64,000 nt of DNA from Rhyzopertha dominica (lineage: Eukaryota > Arthropoda > Insecta > Coleoptera > Bostrichidae), in the NCBI GenBank assembly GCA_025024175.1, contig QCXZ01000064.1, positions 22,564,286 to 22,628,285 on the forward strand, read 5' to 3'. The position numbers and the translations under genes are program-made. Each line of letters begins with the position of its first letter. The first letter of the stretch is position 1. Under the pieces are notes generated by a model that saw nothing but the letters and a program-made list of their open reading frames with translations, made no database searches and was not told where the DNA came from. Below, piece by piece: positions 59,510 through 64,000 of the stretch.

Positions 59510-62500
59510 AGTAGATTTCACATCTATTTATCTACAAGAAGAGCGTCAAAGGATATTACTTGTACCTATATTGAAAATAGAATGAAATGTTAAAGAGAAC
59601 AATATTTTTATATCTTAATAAAAGTGACGGTTTAAGTTTGAAATCTGTATCGATTTGTTTTTTCTTTATAGGCATCTCTTTTAATTAACACTAATATTCC
59701 ATAATTGCCTACAAAACAAACCACCAATGTAGTAGTTCTCAGTATAAAACTGAAGCATTTCAGATTCTGCCAACTAGTGTTGTATGATATGCCCAATACA
59801 GGTATCTGGGTTTCTATAAGTCAAAAATGTTCCTAGTTTCAATATTTGTTTCGGATTGATTATATTTAAATTTATGATACGCAAGACAAATAAACATTTT
59901 AATAAAATATAAGTGACTGACCTTATTCGAAATTTGTATTTGTATCACGAGACCTCAATGTGTCTTTAACCGATGTTCCGAATTTAATAACTTTGTCCAA
60001 GTTAATTATTTTTTCAGTTGTTGTAGTGGTTTGATGTATCTTGTTTTAATAAATATTCGGGTTGCTTCTAGTATATTGAACCACTTAACAAATTTTCTAG
60101 TAATCTCTGTAACAAGATTTTACACTTACACTAAAAAGCAAAGTTTGAAGCTTATATGTCGCTTTGCTGAATACATCAGAGTAGTACCTTTAAACAATAG
60201 TGTAAAACTTAGCTTGTGAAATGTTTTATAAAAATTCTAGTGTGCTGCAAGAAGTGTTCCTTACCCTTCTGTAAAGAATTCTAAGTATCTCAGTTAGTAT
60301 ACATTTACTTATATTCTCGTTCATAAAATAAAACTACAGAATACTATTTCAAGTTGACTGAGTAGCAACAATTTAGAAAATTAATTAAAGTACCGCAAGT
60401 TGTTCATTCTCTTGTTGACTACTTTTAAAGTTTATATACTAAAACCGTCAAGCTATCACATCGTTGTTGAATATTGAAGCATATCGTGAAACGACGTGTT
60501 AAGGGTCTTGTGAATTCGGAAATAAAATGACACCAGACGTAGATTTGATTCGGTGATGCACCGAAAAAAACAAATTTATTAATGACTGATTTTGTACCTC
60601 ACATCTTGGGTTTAAAACATGAGCCTTGCCTACACTGGGTTGCCTACAAAATTCGTATAATTTACATTACAATTATATATTCTTCGCTTATTTGATATTC
60701 TTTCTACGATACACACTCAACAAGTAACAATCCTGTGCAAGATGAATGAAAAAAACCTAATATTCAATTGTGGTTTTCTACCTAGCAAGAGGCTTTGATA
60801 ATGCGCTACTGCATTAATGTCAATATACCATATCTTTGAAAATACATACCGTCAATGCTGATTTACATATATTGAATAAACAGATGCAGGAAATTTTTTT
60901 ACTTAACTACCATAACTTATTCGGAGATAAACAGTTCGCATCCCAATAGGATGAAATCACTTATATCCACAGGGTGTTGATGCCTCTTGCGAGGTTGTCT
61001 ATGTAAGCAAGATAGCATTGTGCATTCTTATGTTCTGTATACATCAACGTTTTATTTTTTACTAGCGACCCACCCCAGATTGCCTACAACAAATACCTTC
61101 CAGCCATCACCTTTATTCGCTTCAAAACTCTGTTTATTATAGGAGTAAGCGCGGGGTAACTCCTTAGATATTCATTTAAACTATATGGTGTAAAAGATTA
61201 TAGTAATGTGCATGAAATGCTTAAGGTAACTAACCTATTTAAGTTGATAAGGATTAATAATGTATCCGTCTAAATAGTTTTCCAATTACCGTATTGTACG
61301 TGGCATTTTTTAGAAGACAGAATGGGTATAGTAAGCTATCTTTAAAAGATAGATACTAAGCCATCGCGGATTTTTTTTGTCTCCTAGCGGCTTGACTTTT
61401 TCCGACATTTCCAAGAGTTGTTATATGTCACCCAATTTACACCATGAACTACTGTATCTATTGGTGAAAACCGCATGCAAAGACGCGGCGGAGGGCATTG
61501 TTTTAAATATGAGCCAGGCACGATATCATTTACAGTTATTTTTTCTATAATTGTAACGTAAATAGATTTCATGTGTTGGATAATACAATGTTATTATTGT
61601 CACTAGCGCCCTTTTTACTTTCAGGAACTATATTTGTACAACAAACTAACGTTTACAGACGATCGCTGTGTGTAAGAGTTTGTTCTTGAACAATTTGGGT
61701 TAGTACTTAATAGGTATCACGAAAACGAGCTGTGAATGTGAAAGTTGTAATAATCGTTTTCAAACACAATCATTGCATTAGTGTTTACTATCAGAATTGG
61801 ATTTTGGAGCTACTGAGACCGTCACTGCCGAATATCATAACTTTTGTATTCATAAATTTGTACGTTTGTTACAGAGTTATATACTTTGATAATTTAGTAT
61901 GTAAAGCGACTTTTTGAACATAATAAACGTATTTAAGGTTAGGTAAGATAATATGCGTTTATTGTCAGTAAATATTAAACGACGCAAAGTGGATATTAGA
62001 TACGAAATTGCGGTCCGGTTAATCGAACTTTTATTTGACGCAGCTCTATTCTGAGTGTACATTATATCAGCGCCATATGTAATGTGTGGTGACGCATTCC
62101 AATTTTGTATCATCAACCTTTCGGGGCGGACTAACCCTGACACCTGTAAAATTGAGAATTATGGAGTTGATTCGTTCGACTCTGCTGTTAACACGTATCC
62201 AATAAAGCCAACTAATGGAGATTTATTCTACCATTGCGGCTTTCAACTGGATTCAGATTGCCGCCACAAAGCCGCTTTATTATTTTTCATTGAAAGAAGG
62301 GGCGTCATTTTTATCACTTAATGCGTCGCTCGTTCGATTCAGTGTCTGTCGTTTTCAAACTAGTGGACTTATGGAACGTGTAAACAACAGAGCAACTACT
62401 AGTTTAGGTCGAGCTTTATATTAAAATTTTCCGTGTAATTTTAATGGGAACGTATAGATTATAAGGCATTAATTCTCATTTTAACACGTACTACGTAATG

Positions 62501-63340
62501 ATTAATAATATTCACATCCAGCATATATTCGTGGTACTCGAGAAAATTGTGAAATATTAAATTTTTTGAAAAAGAGAATGGCAGCAACTAATAATAGCAA
62601 GTATGGAAGTGATTGCCCTACACTTTCATACTTTTTGAACAATCAAATGTAGTTAATCCAAACAACTTGAGCTTTGATATTGTGCAGTATCCAATACTTC
62701 CTAAATGATACAATGATAAAAATGTGTAATAAACACACTAACTGATTGCTATAATAGAGATAAATGAAATGACTATTACTATCTTAATATACACCTTTGG
62801 TAATTTCCACAAATATCTATATTAGGCAAAAATCTATAACATCTTTCAACCAGGTAGAGACTACTTATACATTTGACAATATAATGGGGAATTCCAACTA
62901 ATCGTTTGATATCGGCTTATGGAAGTATTTAATTGTTCCTACTAGGTATATAAAATTGCTCTAAGATTTCCAAAAACACATGAATAGCGCGTTAGATTAC
63001 TACGCGTATCTAAATAATAAATTTTTATGTTTAAAACTTAGAAGCTTTAAGTAACGTATAACTATTTTGACAGTTTTTGCAACTGATTCCGTAAACGCCG
63101 TTTTTTACCATACTACATACCGCTGTAAGACCAAAAACACTGTTCACTGCCAGTTGTTCGCTAATACGTGAAAATTTAAGTAGCAGTGTCAGCTATCGGT
63201 AAAGAATCGAGATAATAATAATAATATTGTTGCGCAATCAGCGCCATCTCTGTACCGGAGTTGCAGGCATGTAGATGCGGTGTAACAGGACACTGCAATT
63301 AGTGATCTTAGCTACAGACAGATGATAGGGAGTGTCGATA
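59510..63340. other. No recognisable gene
   Basis: Nearly 4 kb of AT-rich sequence. Frames at 62055-62321 and 62215-62424 (plus) are the longest and overlap in different frames without a motif. I see no repeat family shared with the rest of the window. Confidence 0.5.
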
Positions 63341-63362
63341 CCCTCCAGAGAATTCTATCAAT

Positions 63363-63455
63363 CGAACCTTCGCAAAGTTTCGATTGCGTCTGGAAGATGT
63401 CGCTTCTGGAATTTTCGATGGGGGTATAAATAGCTCGACGGAGAGAGCGCGGGCA
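63363..63455 (+). promoter_or_regulatory. Core promoter with heat shock elements, TATA and initiator
   Basis: CGAACCTTCG at 63363-63372 and the three-part CTTCTGGAATTTTCG at 63403-63417 fit the heat shock element rule of alternating NGAAN and NTTCN units. TATAAATA follows at 63425-63432, a GAGAGAGC tract at 63441-63448 and an initiator-like GCAGTTTT at 63453. The predicted start near 63455 is 30 bp from the TATA box. The layout recalls insect hsp promoters. Downstream no coding frame is seen to the window end, but a donor-like A|GTAAGA at 63636 could open a leader intron, as in Hsp90 genes. An LTR promoter (a TG...CA span, about 63280-63673) is the main alternative. Confidence 0.5.
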
Positions 63456-64000
63456 GTTTTGAATTCGAATACCGATTATCCAGCGAGCAAAAGACTTAGT
63501 GAAGCAGCTGTTTTTACTGAGAGTGTATGCATTATAGGGGTATAGCGAATTAGTAGCGTTAAAATAGTACTGTTGTGAACTAGTTGTGCTAATACCTAGT
63601 GCATTTGATACAAGTGTTTTGAATAAAAGAAGTTAGTAAGAAATGCGTAGTTTTCGAACACGTAGTCGTAACAATATTGATAACAGAATGTAGTCACAGT
63701 CCGTGCTGAACAAAAAAAAAAATACTTGTAGCAGACGCTAAGAACGATTAACACTGCTCTTTACACAATTCAATGAAATGCAGAAATAATTAATTAAGAA
63801 ATTAATAGGCAAGACTTTTTAATAATATAGGTGCATCTAATTTATAGTGCATAAAATAAAAACGATGTATGTAATGTATTAATTAATTTAATTGTCTATT
63901 CGTACTTTCTACTTTCTATTTTATTATATAATGACATGCGTCATTGAGATTATCGGAAGCATATACAGGTATAAGCAAGACCAAACAACCAGACAAACAG
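63456..64000. other. Downstream of the promoter; no coding frame visible
   Basis: About 545 bp with no frame of more than a few dozen codons. It could be a 5' leader plus intron of a gene outside the window, or LTR and leader of a retrotransposon. Confidence 0.45.

Noticed and set aside
62055..62424. Overlapping plus-strand frames as a gene
   Set aside because: Two overlapping frames without domain, start context or splice signals; probably chance.

Overview
This window is AT-rich eukaryotic DNA and most likely comes from an insect. The evidence is short GT-AG introns of 52-62 nt, an insect-type acid lipase pair, a Sidestep-family receptor, and a dense load of insect-type transposons (RTE-like, Jockey-like and Gypsy elements, mariner/Tc1, MULE, Penelope). 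Isolated 'n' bases are scattered through it, so single-base frameshifts should be read with care. A beetle or a similar TE-rich insect is plausible, but I cannot name the order from the sequence.

Only a few host genes are visible. On the minus strand, exons at 32856-33169 and 27423-27939 splice in phase and encode the end of a Sidestep-family cell-surface receptor: last Ig domain, membrane-proximal FN3 domain, transmembrane helix and cytoplasmic tail. A GC-rich 3'-terminal exon with acceptor, stop and poly(A) signal lies farther along the same strand at 8941-9211. It may be the end of the same gene or of another. On the plus strand there are two tandem acid lipase genes. Lipase A (40766-45301) has seven exons, reads cleanly to 392 residues and has a complete Ser-Asp-His triad. 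Lipase B (54399-59457) has the same seven exons and the same intron phases, but two frameshifts. A promoter-like block with heat shock elements, TATA box and initiator sits at 63363-63455. Its product, if any, lies beyond the window.

The rest is transposon sequence and relics. 4.8-7.0 kb: a 0.8 kb dispersed repeat and a degenerate repeat array. 9.6-14.0 kb: an RTE-like LINE split by a DNA transposon. 14.5-15.5, 22.0-24.1, 25.1-25.9, 29.6-30.7 and 33.3-34.2 kb: other LINE fragments. 16.5-22.0 kb: a Gypsy relic whose 3' LTR was hit by a second, complete but decayed Gypsy element. 26.4-27.3 and 48.8-49.5 kb: related IS630/Tc1-type transposase relics. 34.35-35.37 kb: a DNA transposon carrying a THAP domain. 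36.07-36.97 kb: two mariner 5' ends head to head. 37.07-39.03 kb: a MULE-like element with 9-bp target duplications, with an inverted relative at 51.9-53.9 kb that carries MULE transposase remnants. 47.1-48.25 kb: a DDE element next to a MITE. 55.2-56.1 kb: a Penelope-like GIY-YIG element inside lipase B intron 2. 58.6 kb: a foldback MITE inside lipase B intron 6.

The lipases are probably secreted or lysosomal neutral-lipid hydrolases. The Sidestep-like receptor belongs to the nervous-system guidance family that pairs with Beat proteins. I see no functional link between them. The most informative features are the evolutionary ones: the lipase duplication with decay of one copy, and the layered transposon insertions that order events in time. 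I found no tRNA, rRNA or CRISPR array.
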